Positions 54,822 through 63,646 of a stretch of DNA of 64,000 bases are shown here, one piece after another. How positions within the stretch are numbered: the first letter of the stretch is position 1; each line of letters begins with the position of its first letter. The position numbers were made by a program, and so were the translations under genes. Source of the stretch: Nitrosomonas sp. HPC101 (GTDB lineage: Bacteria > Pseudomonadota > Gammaproteobacteria > Burkholderiales > Nitrosomonadaceae); contig NZ_QRCC01000008.1 of NCBI RefSeq assembly GCF_009833125.1, positions 62,001-126,000 of the forward strand. The letters run 5' to 3'. The notes under the pieces were generated by a model, which saw only the letters and a program-made list of their open reading frames with translations, ran no database searches and was not told where the DNA came from.

Positions 54822-56015
54822 TTATTGTTTAAGTATTTCAGGCTGGTTTGTGTTTGATTCGTTTGACGGCTTTTCTCTGCGCATACTGCCGGCAATCAGT
54901 TTGTATTCGAGCAGGCGGCATTCCAGCGCGCCGTTGAACAGCGGAATTCGGCGCGAAGGCGTAAGTCGGATGGATTTTGCCAATAGCGGATCGGCAGTCA
55001 GCAGAAAAGCGCGCCAGCCACTGAAGCGCTGTTTCAGAACATTTCCCAGGCGGGGATAAAATTCGGCGAGTGCCTGCTGATCTCCAATGCGTACGCCATA
55101 CGGAGGATTGCTGACCAGTATACCGGTTTCAGCCGGGGCAGAAATTTCCAGGATATTTGCCTGTTTCAGCGTGATACATTCAGCCAGTCCCGCTGCAATA
55201 AGATTGTTGCGGGTATGCGCCAGTGCGCTGCCATACAGATCACTGCCGAAAATAGATTGGAATGTGCGCTCATGCTGGCGTTCGGTTGCTGTCTGTTTGA
55301 GTTTTTTCCAGGAACCAGCATCGAACAGTTTCAGCTGCTCGAACGCGAATTTCCGCCCGCAGCCAGGGGCAATCCGACAGGCGATTTGAGCAGCTTCCAG
55401 CAATAGTGTGCCACTACCGCACATTGGATCAAGCAGGGGGGTGCCGGGCTGCCAGCCGGTCAATGCCAGGATGCCGGCGGCCAGGTTTTCGCGCAAAGGC
55501 GCTTCGCCCTGAGTTTGGCGCAGACCACGTTTGAAGAGCGCTTCGCCGGAAGTATCGAGGTAGAGCGTAAACTTATGTGCGTCAAGAAAACCGTGGATGC
55601 GCATATCCGGTGTAGCGGTGTCAATATTAGGCCGCCTGCCGTGAATTTCCCGGAATTTGTCGCATATGGCATCCTTGATACGGAGTGTCACAAAATCGAG
55701 ACTGCGCAGCGGACATTTGATTGCAGCCAGATTTACTTTTATCGATAGATGCGGTTCGAACCAGTTTTGCCAGGGTAGGGAATGAGTAAGGTCATAGATA
55801 TCGGCTTCACTGCGGTATTGAGCTTTGGCGATCTGCCACAGAATACGGCTGGCAATGCGACTTTCAAGGTTGACACGGTAACAAGTCTGCCAGTCCCCAT
55901 GGAAAGCCACGCCGCCAGGTGAAATCTGAATAGATGTTGCATCCAGACGTTCAAGTTCTGCCGCCAGGACGGTTTCCAGCCCGCGCGGACAGGGAGCAAA
56001 GAAATGTTCTGTCAT
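54822..56015 (-). CDS. rlmL: 23S rRNA m2G2445 methyltransferase RlmL (THUMP-containing)
   Basis: Methylates guanine 2445 of 23S rRNA. The 397-residue product has an N-terminal THUMP domain (FAPCPRGLETVLAAEL) and a Rossmann methyltransferase domain with SAM motif LLDPMCGSGTLLLEAA and catalytic NPPY. It is the RlmL half only; the RlmK half fused in E. coli is absent, as in many betaproteobacteria. The start overlaps the preceding gene's stop by a few bases, so ATG 56013-56015 is favoured over an in-frame ATG at 56051. Confidence 0.88.
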   Translation of the reverse strand: MTEHFFAPCPRGLETVLAAELERLDATSIQISPGGVAFHGDWQTCYRVNLESRIASRILWQIAKAQYRSEADIYDLTHSLPWQNWFEPHLSIKVNLAAIKCPLRSLDFVTLRIKDAICDKFREIHGRRPNIDTATPDMRIHGFLDAHKFTLYLDTSGEALFKRGLRQTQGEAPLRENLAAGILALTGWQPGTPLLDPMCGSGTLLLEAAQIACRIAPGCGRKFAFEQLKLFDAGSWKKLKQTATERQHERTFQSIFGSDLYGSALAHTRNNLIAAGLAECITLKQANILEISAPAETGILVSNPPYGVRIGDQQALAEFYPRLGNVLKQRFSGWRAFLLTADPLLAKSIRLTPSRRIPLFNGALECRLLEYKLIAGSMRREKPSNESNTNQPEILKQ

Positions 56016-56016
56016 T

Positions 56017-56397
56017 TCATGCGGATTTGTTTTTCCAGACAGCCCAGGCAAACAGCAGCCATCCGGCCATATAGGAGGTTCCCCCCAGTGGAGCTACCAT
56101 TCCCAATCCTCGCCATCCGGTCAGACTGACGACATAGAGCGTGCCGGAGAACAGCACGATACCGATCATCATCAGTATCCCGGAGAATTTCAACGCACGT
56201 GCTTGTGGAAGTCGATCCATTGCCAATCCAACCAGTATCAGCCCGATGGCGTGGTAGAAGTGATATTGCACACCGACCTGGAAGCTAGCGAGTATATCGG
56301 GTGCCAACATGGATTTCAGACCATGTGACCCCAAGGCACCCAATACGACACATAGAAACGCGTTTACTGCGCCCAGCGCAAGAAAGATTCTGGACAT
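56017..56397 (-). CDS. DUF423 membrane protein (YgdD-like)
   Basis: Small inner-membrane protein of unknown function. The 126-residue product has four helices with family pattern LGALGSHGLKSML and FHAIGLILVG-like FYHAIGLILVGLAM. It lies between xseA and rlmL, its stop two bases from the rlmL start. Confidence 0.9.
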   Translation of the reverse strand: MSRIFLALGAVNAFLCVVLGALGSHGLKSMLAPDILASFQVGVQYHFYHAIGLILVGLAMDRLPQARALKFSGILMMIGIVLFSGTLYVVSLTGWRGLGMVAPLGGTSYMAGWLLFAWAVWKNKSA

Positions 56398-56459
56398 CGT
56401 TGGTTGAACTCCCGGTAAAGTGAAGCATGATAAGAATGAAGATGAAAAAGCCGCTCGAA

Positions 56460-57806
56460 TTATTTGTTTGTTTTGATGATGTTTGCTTGGGCTGATCCTT
56501 TGGCAAAGATTATTTGCACATTATCGCCCGCATGGATCTGCTGACTGTCTTGCAAAATGTTACCCCGGGCAGTATAGGTGATACTGTAACCACGTGCCAG
56601 CACTGCTTTCGGGCTAAGGTGAGCCAGGTGCTGTTGTTGCTGAAACAGTCTGAATTGCAGATTTTCCAGCCGGTGTGCCATCGCGCGCCGCAATCGTGCG
56701 GCCAGTTCTTGCTGGTACCTGATACCGGCCTGGATATCGGGTTTTGCAGAGTGCATGCGCCGCCCGGTTTCTTCGATCCGCCATGTGCGGATTTCAAACT
56801 GCCGGTTCCAGGTATTTTGCAGGCGGTCGCGTAGTTGCAATAAATGCATTTGCTGATGGCGGATGCGTTCACCGGGATGAATCAGCCGATGAGCAAGCAG
56901 ATCAATGGTTTGCATGCGGCGTTCGATATGGCGTTCTACCCTCTGCTGCAGGCGCTGCTGCCAGTATTGCAGGCGATGTAGAATTTCCTGCCTGTCGGGT
57001 GCAGCCAGTTGGGCAGCACCTGTAGGGGTGGGTGCGCGAACATCGGCTGCAAAATCAGCAATGGTAAAGTCGGTTTCATGGCCAATTCCGGTTACAATCG
57101 GGATTGGGCTGGATGTAATGGCTCGTGCCACGATTTCTTCATTGAATGCCCATAAATCCTCGATCGATCCGCCCCCCCGACACAAGATCAGAACATCGCA
57201 TTCATTTCGCTGCGTGGCGGTTTGTAGTGCGGCCGTAATTGCTGCGGCAGCTTCTTTACCTTGTACCGGTGCAGGATAGATCACGACGGGAATGGAAGGT
57301 AAACGCAGCCGCAAGGTTGCGAGCACATCCCGTAATGCTGCGGTGTTGAGAGAGGTGATGATCCCGATTTGTCGCGGAAAGCGCGGCAGCAGCTGTTTGT
57401 GCTCGGGGCTGAACAACCCTTCCTGCTGGAGTCTGGCTTTGAGTCGTTCGAATGCCTCGAACAGTACCCCCAGCCCGGCCTGGCGTAACTGTTCGACGGT
57501 CAGTTGAAATTCTCCACGCGCTTCGTACAGTGTAACCAGTGCCTGGGCTTCAACCTGCATCCCGTCCTGTGGTATCCAGTTCAGATACAGATTTTTATGG
57601 CGGAACATGACACAGCGTACCTGTGCACTGTCATCCTTGAGTGAAAAATACCAGTGCCCGGATGGATAGCGTTTCAAATTGGAGATTTCTCCACTTACCC
57701 ATAACAGAGGAAAAGTCTGTTCAAGTATTATGCGGGTATTACGGTTTAATTCGCTGACACGCCATAGTATTTTCTTGAGCTCGGGAAAAAAATCGTTATC
57801 AGTCAT
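56460..57806 (-). CDS. xseA: Exodeoxyribonuclease VII large subunit
   Basis: Catalytic subunit of exonuclease VII, which degrades single-stranded DNA from either end. The 448-residue product has an OB-fold N-terminal domain (LWVSGEISNLKRYPSGHWYFSLKD in part) and catalytic region (RGGGSIEDLWAFNEE, GHETDFTIADFAADVRAPTPTGAA in part). A long coiled-coil C-terminal region rich in Gln and Arg follows. xseB is not in the window. It lies next to the DnaA-box region, divergent from exbB. Confidence 0.95.
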   Translation of the reverse strand: MTDNDFFPELKKILWRVSELNRNTRIILEQTFPLLWVSGEISNLKRYPSGHWYFSLKDDSAQVRCVMFRHKNLYLNWIPQDGMQVEAQALVTLYEARGEFQLTVEQLRQAGLGVLFEAFERLKARLQQEGLFSPEHKQLLPRFPRQIGIITSLNTAALRDVLATLRLRLPSIPVVIYPAPVQGKEAAAAITAALQTATQRNECDVLILCRGGGSIEDLWAFNEEIVARAITSSPIPIVTGIGHETDFTIADFAADVRAPTPTGAAQLAAPDRQEILHRLQYWQQRLQQRVERHIERRMQTIDLLAHRLIHPGERIRHQQMHLLQLRDRLQNTWNRQFEIRTWRIEETGRRMHSAKPDIQAGIRYQQELAARLRRAMAHRLENLQFRLFQQQQHLAHLSPKAVLARGYSITYTARGNILQDSQQIHAGDNVQIIFAKGSAQANIIKTNK

Positions 57807-57818
57807 GCCGGTTTATAA

Positions 57819-58015
57819 TCATCCACAATGACATCTGGTATTACACGATGAATAAAGAAGTCGGGATGATAACAATGATTTAAAATAAACTTTTGTTTTT
57901 AAAAAATTTATTCGGCCTAACAATTAGGCAGTTCAAAAAATTCCATGCCCACAATGATACTTATCCAACTTGTCCATGATTTATTCACACAGTTATCCAC
58001 AGGAATTGTGTATAA
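57819..58015. promoter_or_regulatory. DnaA-box cluster with adjacent A/T-rich stretch
   Basis: Three perfect TTATNCACA boxes lie within 35 bases: TTATTCACA (57981-57989), TTATCCACA (57993-58001) and TGTGTATAA on the other strand (58007-58015). A one-mismatch box, TCATCCACA, is at 57819-57827. Between them, 57875-57925 is almost all A and T, like a DNA-unwinding element. dnaA, dnaN and rpmH are not in the window, so this is more likely a DnaA regulatory or titration site than the replication origin. Confidence 0.6.
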
Positions 58016-58099
58016 CCTTTTCTGACGCTGGTTGAGCAAAGCGGGTGGGTGTTGCAAAATATAATATTGTAACTTCATTAAAATCAAGGGGATCAGTTC

Positions 58100-58708
58100 G
58101 TGTTTTCAATCATTCAGGCAGCGGGATGGCCAATATGGCCGATCATACTGGCTTCCGTCCTGGCAGTGGGTATTATCGGTGAACGTTTGTGGAGTCTGCG
58201 CCGCTCAAAAGTCTCTCCGCGGGATCTGTTGCCAAGAGTGCTGCAGGAATATCGGCGTTCCGGCGTGCATGCCGATACGCTGACTCGTCTGCAGGAACAT
58301 TCGCCACTCGGACAGGTTTTAGCGGCAGGGTTGAAAAATATCGACAGCCCGCGTGAGACCATGAAGGAATCAATCGAGGAAGCCGGGCGCGTGGCTGCCC
58401 ATGAACTGGAACGTTATCTCACCACATTAGGGACGATTGCCTCACTCAGTCCGTTGATGGGGCTGTTCGGCACTTTGATTGGTATGATCGAGATTTTTGG
58501 ATCAGGCACTCCGACCGGTGGTAATCCGGTACAACTTGCTCATGGAATTTCAGTTGCTCTGTATAATGCCGCGTTCGGTATTCTGGTGGCTATTCCCAGC
58601 ATCGTTTTTTACCGGTATTTCCGCGCCAAGGTGGATGAGCTGGTGCTGGAAATGGAGCTGCAGGCGCTTAAACTGGTTGAAGTGGTACACGGTGAGCGGC
58701 GTATCTGA
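58100..58708 (+). CDS. exbB: ExbB/TolQ/MotA-type proton channel subunit
   Basis: Inner-membrane ion-channel subunit that energises TonB-dependent import or the Tol system. The 202-residue product has an N-terminal helix, a large cytoplasmic loop, and the paired helices containing LTTLGTIASLSPLMGLFGTLIGMI and ISVALYNAAFGILVAIPSI, the MotA/TolQ/ExbB signature. GTG 58100 follows AAGGGGA. The exbD gene that normally follows is missing; hpnA comes next instead. Confidence 0.88.
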   Translation: MFSIIQAAGWPIWPIILASVLAVGIIGERLWSLRRSKVSPRDLLPRVLQEYRRSGVHADTLTRLQEHSPLGQVLAAGLKNIDSPRETMKESIEEAGRVAAHELERYLTTLGTIASLSPLMGLFGTLIGMIEIFGSGTPTGGNPVQLAHGISVALYNAAFGILVAIPSIVFYRYFRAKVDELVLEMELQALKLVEVVHGERRI

Positions 58709-58811
58709 TCATATTTGAATTCCTGCGGGTTTAATGTCCCGCTACTTGTGGCAGGAAATACTGTGTTTGTTATCCGGATAATGACGGGGAGAGGTCATTT
58801 CAGGAATTTTT

Positions 58812-59867
58812 TTGGCTGAATCTGTATCAGCTGACCGGGGCTGCTCCCTGGTGACCGGTGGTGGTGGGTTTATTGGTACCCATCTTGTACGGTTGCTGCT
58901 GGAGCGAGGAGAGCGGGTAAGAGTGCTTGAGCTGGATGATGTGCCGGTATCTGATGATGCTGAGATCATTCGTGGTTCGGTTGCAGATGGAGCAATGGTA
59001 CGCCGGGCAGTGAAAGGTGTCCGCAGGGTTTATCATCTGGCCGCCTATACTAATTTATGGGCGCCCGACAAACGGATATTCCGGCAGGTTAATTACGAAA
59101 GCACATGTGCTGTGTTGCATGAGGCGATGCGTGCGGAGGTTGAGGTGGTAGTGCATACCTCGACAGAAGCTATATTGACCGGGGAGGGTGATCCGGACGA
59201 ATCAGACCGCACATCGCTTCTATCCCGAAAAAAGAAAATTTTCGGGCCATACTGTCAAACCAAGTTGATGGCAGAGCAGGCTGCACTGGAAGCTTCCCGG
59301 GAAGGTTTATCAGTGGTTGTTGTTTCACCGACGTCACCGGTGGGTCCGGGAGATCGGCATATTACGCCACCTACACGCATGATCGTGGATCTTCTGAACC
59401 GAAAAATTCCTGCTTATCTCGATTGTCGTTTGAATCTGGTGGATGTCCGGGATGTGGCGGAGGGCCATATTCTGGCTGCTCAGCGTGGACGCTCCGGAGA
59501 ACGTTATCTGCTTGGTCATGAAAATATGATGCTGAGCCGGTTATTGCTCATGCTAGAGGAAATTACTGGTGTGGTAATGCCGAAATATAAAATTCCGTAC
59601 TGGCTGGCTCTGGTGGTGGGGGCATTGCAGGAGTTCGTGGCTGATCATGTAACACACAAGGCTCCTATGGCGCCACTGACGGGGGTGCGCCTGGCCGGGC
59701 GAAAAAATAACTTTAACAGTGATAAGGCCGTGCATGAACTTGGTTTCAAGCAGACTCCGATCCGGCAGGCGCTGATTGATGAAGTGATCTGGCTGATCAA
59801 GACGGGACAGGTGAATCTGCCTGCTCATTTATTCAGGAAACATTTTGAATCTACAGACAAAAAATAG
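58812..59867 (+). CDS. hpnA: Hopanoid-associated sugar epimerase HpnA
   Basis: NAD-dependent short-chain dehydrogenase/epimerase-like enzyme of hopanoid biosynthesis loci. The 351-residue product has the NAD-binding VTGGGGFIGTHLV, a catalytic YCQTK and STE nearby, and the HpnA-typical VSPTSPVGPGDRHITPPTRMI (in part). The start is TTG 58812 preceded by AGGA. It overlaps the mlaA start. Its exact role in side-chain or head-group synthesis is not established. Confidence 0.88.
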   Translation: MAESVSADRGCSLVTGGGGFIGTHLVRLLLERGERVRVLELDDVPVSDDAEIIRGSVADGAMVRRAVKGVRRVYHLAAYTNLWAPDKRIFRQVNYESTCAVLHEAMRAEVEVVVHTSTEAILTGEGDPDESDRTSLLSRKKKIFGPYCQTKLMAEQAALEASREGLSVVVVSPTSPVGPGDRHITPPTRMIVDLLNRKIPAYLDCRLNLVDVRDVAEGHILAAQRGRSGERYLLGHENMMLSRLLLMLEEITGVVMPKYKIPYWLALVVGALQEFVADHVTHKAPMAPLTGVRLAGRKNNFNSDKAVHELGFKQTPIRQALIDEVIWLIKTGQVNLPAHLFRKHFESTDKK

Positions 59868-60690
59868 CATTGATCTGATCAGTAACAGTGATCGGCATGC
59901 ATCTGCATGCTTCTGTTGCTTGCGTAGTCTTCTTCTGTGTCTGGTGTTTATCTGTACGGGATGCAGCTCGATTCCCAAAGAAAACTATCAGGGGGGAGTC
60001 TATGATCCGCATGAAACGTTTAATCGCAAATCCTACCGTTTTACCGATGTAATCGACCGCAAGTTGCTCGAACCGATCGCTGATGTGTACATAAAATATG
60101 TTCCGGAAGCAATACAGCTTCCCGTCAGTAATTTTTATCGCAACCTTGCCTATCCTAGCGTAGTGTTGAACAGTTTTCTGCAGGGAAAGGTGCGTCAGGG
60201 GCTTTCGGATACGATGCGTTTTGTGATTAATACCACGATTGGTGTCGGGGGACTTGCCGATATGGCCGGACACATGGGGTTCCAGGAGCACAACGAGGAT
60301 TTCGGACAGACACTGGCAGTATGGGGGGTGGACAGCGGATCCTATCTGTTTATTCCTGTCTATGGCCCGAGTACCTCCCGCGATATAGCGGATCTGCCGG
60401 TCAGTTTATTTACGAATGGATTGTATTATCTGGCTTATGTACTGAGCGGCCCGGTGATTATCCCGCTGGCTATCTTGAGTATCGTTGACAAAAGAGCCGG
60501 TCTCTCAGGACCGATGAAAATACGAGACGAATCTGCACTGGATCCTTATCTGTTCGTGCGTGAGGGATATATGCAGCAACGCGAGTACCTGATTCACGAT
60601 GGTAATCTGCCTGCCAGCCATTATGATGATCTGCTGATCGATGATCCTGGTCTGATGCCGGATCCTGAAAAGGCAGATTCAACACTATGA
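59845..60690 (+). CDS. mlaA: MlaA (VacJ) outer-membrane lipoprotein
   Basis: Lipoprotein component of the Mla system, which removes misplaced phospholipids from the outer membrane. The 281-residue product has lipobox ICTGC with Cys40, followed by the MlaA domain with YDPHETFNRKSYRFTD and SVVLNSFLQGKVRQG. DTMRFVINTTIGVGGLADMA and FGQTLAVWGVDSGSYLFIPVYGPSTSRD (in part) come next. TTG 59845 gives the signal peptide and overlaps the hpnA end by about 20 bases. In several hopanoid loci a MlaA-like gene is called hpnM or sits beside shc; transport of hopanoids is suspected there. Confidence 0.9.
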   Translation: MNLQTKNSIDLISNSDRHASACFCCLRSLLLCLVFICTGCSSIPKENYQGGVYDPHETFNRKSYRFTDVIDRKLLEPIADVYIKYVPEAIQLPVSNFYRNLAYPSVVLNSFLQGKVRQGLSDTMRFVINTTIGVGGLADMAGHMGFQEHNEDFGQTLAVWGVDSGSYLFIPVYGPSTSRDIADLPVSLFTNGLYYLAYVLSGPVIIPLAILSIVDKRAGLSGPMKIRDESALDPYLFVREGYMQQREYLIHDGNLPASHYDDLLIDDPGLMPDPEKADSTL

Positions 60691-60888
60691 ATGTTGTAGT
60701 TTTATCGTACAATTTCTTGGATTATGAGGCTATCGTTTGTGATTAATAGCTGTACAAAATTGTTTCAGGTTGATTGTATCGCGCAAGGCACTGTCATCCT
60801 CAACTAGGAGAATTGAATCATTGTCAGAACTTTTTAAGGAGTGTTTTGCTATGTTACACACTCTTATAAAATAGGGATTTTACGTTTT
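60691..60888. other. Gap upstream of shc
   Basis: About 200 bases between mlaA and shc with no gene. The stretch is A/T-rich close to shc and may carry the shc promoter; no strong hairpin was seen after mlaA. Confidence 0.3.
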
Positions 60889-62880
60889 ATGTCCATTTTA
60901 CAGACACCTCCTGGATCTTTCTTGCAAAAATCTTCATTGCCAGATCACCCGGCTGTTGGTGAAATTAACAAAGAGAGCGAGATTTCTGCTGTTGTACTGG
61001 ATGATGCCATTACCCGTGCTCGTACAGCCTTATTGGCACAACAGAGGGAGGATGGTCACTGGTGTTTTCCGCTGGAAGCGGATTGCACAATTCCAGCTGA
61101 ATATATCCTGATGATGCACTTCATGGATGAAGTGGATCCTGCATTGGAACACAGAATTGCAAATTTCTTGCGCAGCCGGCAGGTAACCGACGGACATGGT
61201 GGCTGGTCGCTGTACTATGGTGGTGATTTTGACATGAGCTGCAGTGTCAAGGCTTACTATGCATTAAAACTGGCCGGGGATTCACCAGAAATAGCGCACA
61301 TGATTCGGGCCCGTAATGCCATACTGGAACGGGGAGGGGCAGCACGTTCGAATGTGTTTACTCGACTGTTACTGGCTATGTATCGTCAGCTTCCGTGGCG
61401 TGGCGTGCCGTTTGTTCCGGCTGAAATCATGTTATTACCGCGCTGGTTTCCTTTTCATCTACGTAAAGTGGCGTACTGGTCACGCACGGTGATGGTGCCG
61501 CTGTCCATTCTGTGCACGCTGAAAGCCAAGGCAGTCAATCCACGTGATGTTCATGTGCGCGAACTGTTCACTGTTGATCCGGAAAAGGAAAAAAATTATT
61601 TTCCGGTACGCACATCATTTAACCGTCTGTTGTTGTATCTGGAACGGCTGGGCTCAAAGCTGGAGCCTCTAATTCCGTCATTCATCCGTCGCAGAGCCTT
61701 GAAAAAGGCCGAGCAGTGGACCATCGAACGGCTCAACGGGAAAGATGGTCTGGGGGCAATTTTCCCGGCGATGGTCAATGCCTATGAGGCACTGACGTTG
61801 CTGGGCTACAACCATGATCATCCATTGCTTCAGCAATGCCGCCTGGCTTTGCACGAACTGCTGATAAATGAAGGAGAAGATGTCACCTGGTGCCAGCCCT
61901 GTGTATCTCCCGTGTGGGATACCGTGCTGGCTGCACTGGCACTGCAGGAGGATAAACAGGCTGACAGCACTCCGATCCGCCGTGCCCTTGACTGGATCGT
62001 GCCTCTGCAGGCACTTGATCAACCGGGTGACTGGCGTAATAACCGGCCTGATCTGCCGGGAGGAGGGTGGGCATTCCAGTACGCCAATCCGCATTATCCG
62101 GACCTGGATGATACGGCTGTTGCAGCATGGGCGTTATATCAGGCGGATAAAGGAGATTACCGCACCAGTATTACCCGGGCGGCAGACTGGCTGGCGGGTA
62201 TGCAATCAAGTAATGGTGGTTTTGCCGCATTTGACATAGACAATGTGCACTATTACCTGAATGAAATTCCATTTGCGGATCATGGCGCATTGCTCGATCC
62301 GCCTTCAAGCGATGTAACAGCGCGCTGTATCGGCCTGCTTGCGCTGAATGGCGAGGCGAGACACCAGGAAGCCGTGCAGCGTGGACTGGCGTTTTTGTTC
62401 AGGGAACAGGAGTCATCCGGTGCCTGGTTCGGGCGCTGGGGTACCAATTACGTTTATGGTACCTGGTCCGTGCTGGAGGCATTGAGGTTAGCGCGGGTGG
62501 GCCATGACCATCCGGCGGTAAAACGTGCGGTGCAATGGCTGAAGTCGGTGCAGCGTGCCGATGGAGGGTGGGGAGAAACCAATGATTCATATCTTGATCC
62601 CGGGCTGGCTGGACAACTGGAAACCAGTACTTCTTTCCAGACCGCATGGGCGGTACTTGGACTGATGGCGGCAGGTGAGGCGAGGAGCGTGGCGGTGAAG
62701 AACGGGATCGACTATCTGATCCGCTCCCGGAGCGCTACCGGGTTATGGGAAGAACCGTGGTTTACCGCCCCCGGTTTTCCAAAGGTTTTCTACCTGAAAT
62801 ATCATGGTTATTCCAGCTATTTCCCATTGTGGGCGCTGAACCGGTATCGTGCAATGAATAGTGGATCTGCCACTGCATGA
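60889..62880 (+). CDS. shc: Squalene-hopene cyclase
   Basis: Cyclises squalene to hopene in one step, the committed reaction of hopanoid synthesis, at the membrane. The 663-residue product has the catalytic acid motif DLDDT at 405-409 and repeated QW motifs (QREDGHWCF, QESSGAWFGRWG, QRADGGWGE). ATG 60889 gives the start MSILQTPPGS; upstream frame residues look random. Its stop overlaps the hpnG start by ATGA. Hopanoids stiffen the membranes of ammonia oxidisers. Confidence 0.95.
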   Translation: MSILQTPPGSFLQKSSLPDHPAVGEINKESEISAVVLDDAITRARTALLAQQREDGHWCFPLEADCTIPAEYILMMHFMDEVDPALEHRIANFLRSRQVTDGHGGWSLYYGGDFDMSCSVKAYYALKLAGDSPEIAHMIRARNAILERGGAARSNVFTRLLLAMYRQLPWRGVPFVPAEIMLLPRWFPFHLRKVAYWSRTVMVPLSILCTLKAKAVNPRDVHVRELFTVDPEKEKNYFPVRTSFNRLLLYLERLGSKLEPLIPSFIRRRALKKAEQWTIERLNGKDGLGAIFPAMVNAYEALTLLGYNHDHPLLQQCRLALHELLINEGEDVTWCQPCVSPVWDTVLAALALQEDKQADSTPIRRALDWIVPLQALDQPGDWRNNRPDLPGGGWAFQYANPHYPDLDDTAVAAWALYQADKGDYRTSITRAADWLAGMQSSNGGFAAFDIDNVHYYLNEIPFADHGALLDPPSSDVTARCIGLLALNGEARHQEAVQRGLAFLFREQESSGAWFGRWGTNYVYGTWSVLEALRLARVGHDHPAVKRAVQWLKSVQRADGGWGETNDSYLDPGLAGQLETSTSFQTAWAVLGLMAAGEARSVAVKNGIDYLIRSRSATGLWEEPWFTAPGFPKVFYLKYHGYSSYFPLWALNRYRAMNSGSATA

Positions 62881-63581
62881 GTCGTACCGGGATTGTAATC
62901 GCGATGCGATCGGAAGCTGCCTGTATTACTTCACAGCGTAACCTGCCTTTCGACGAGGCGATACCGCTTGATGATCATCTGGTAGTCAGGGTGTGCGGCA
63001 TGGGTCCGATTGCTGCGCGTCGTGCAGCAATCGGCTTATACGATCAGGAAAACGTAGCGGGATTGATCAGCTTTGGCATTGCCGGTGCGCTGGATGATGC
63101 ATTGCAGCCGGGTGATCTGGTGTTGCCGGAAGCTGTGCAGACAAAACAAAGCTATCCAACAGACAGTGCATGGCGGACACGGATAGAGCGCAGTCTCCCT
63201 GCTCATCTCAATGTGATTCGCCGTCCAGTGGCTGCCAGTGATGAGCTGGTGTCTACCGCAGATCAAAAATATGCACTGGCGGCTCGGAGTGGTGCCTGTG
63301 CTGTTGATATGGAAAGTGGTGCGATTGCCGCTGTTGCTGCTGAAACAGGGATTCCGTTTGTTGTGATTCGAGTGATTTCAGACCCGGTACAATTTTCTCC
63401 CCCAGCAGCACTCATGGATGTATTACACCCGGATGGGCGTGTCAAGCCAATTGCGTTGCTGGCCTGTCTGTTGAATGGCTCACTCAAATTGGGCGAGTTG
63501 TTAAGATTTGGGTCGGATGCACAGATCGCGCTTAAAACACTGAAACAGGTTATTCAGGCAACTCGACATGAGCTGAGCTGA
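62877..63581 (+). CDS. hpnG: Adenosylhopane nucleosidase / hopanoid phosphorylase HpnG
   Basis: Phosphorylase-like protein that cleaves adenine from adenosylhopane to give ribosylhopane, needed for bacteriohopanetetrol. The 234-residue product has the nucleoside-phosphorylase fold with GIVIAMRSEA at the start, CGMGPIAARRAA, and CAVDMESGAIAAVA as the purine/ribose site. It overlaps shc by four bases. HpnH, which would make adenosylhopane, is not in the window. Confidence 0.9.
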   Translation: MSRTGIVIAMRSEAACITSQRNLPFDEAIPLDDHLVVRVCGMGPIAARRAAIGLYDQENVAGLISFGIAGALDDALQPGDLVLPEAVQTKQSYPTDSAWRTRIERSLPAHLNVIRRPVAASDELVSTADQKYALAARSGACAVDMESGAIAAVAAETGIPFVVIRVISDPVQFSPPAALMDVLHPDGRVKPIALLACLLNGSLKLGELLRFGSDAQIALKTLKQVIQATRHELS

Positions 63582-63628
63582 CAAGAAGAATCCGGCACCT
63601 TCTCGCCTGCAATACGGTCACGGAGAGT

Positions 63629-63646
63629 TTAATCAGCGATTCCTTA
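63629..63646. repeat. 18-base repeat, inverted match to 9964-9981
   Basis: TTTAATCAGCGATTCCTT is the exact complement of the word at 9964-9981, 53 kb away. It lies between the convergent hpnG and MidA-like genes. It may be the end of a dispersed mobile repeat. Confidence 0.5.

Noticed and set aside
57819-58015. Calling this the chromosomal replication origin
   Set aside because: dnaA, dnaN, rpmH and gidA are not nearby; only the box cluster is seen, so origin function is not claimed.
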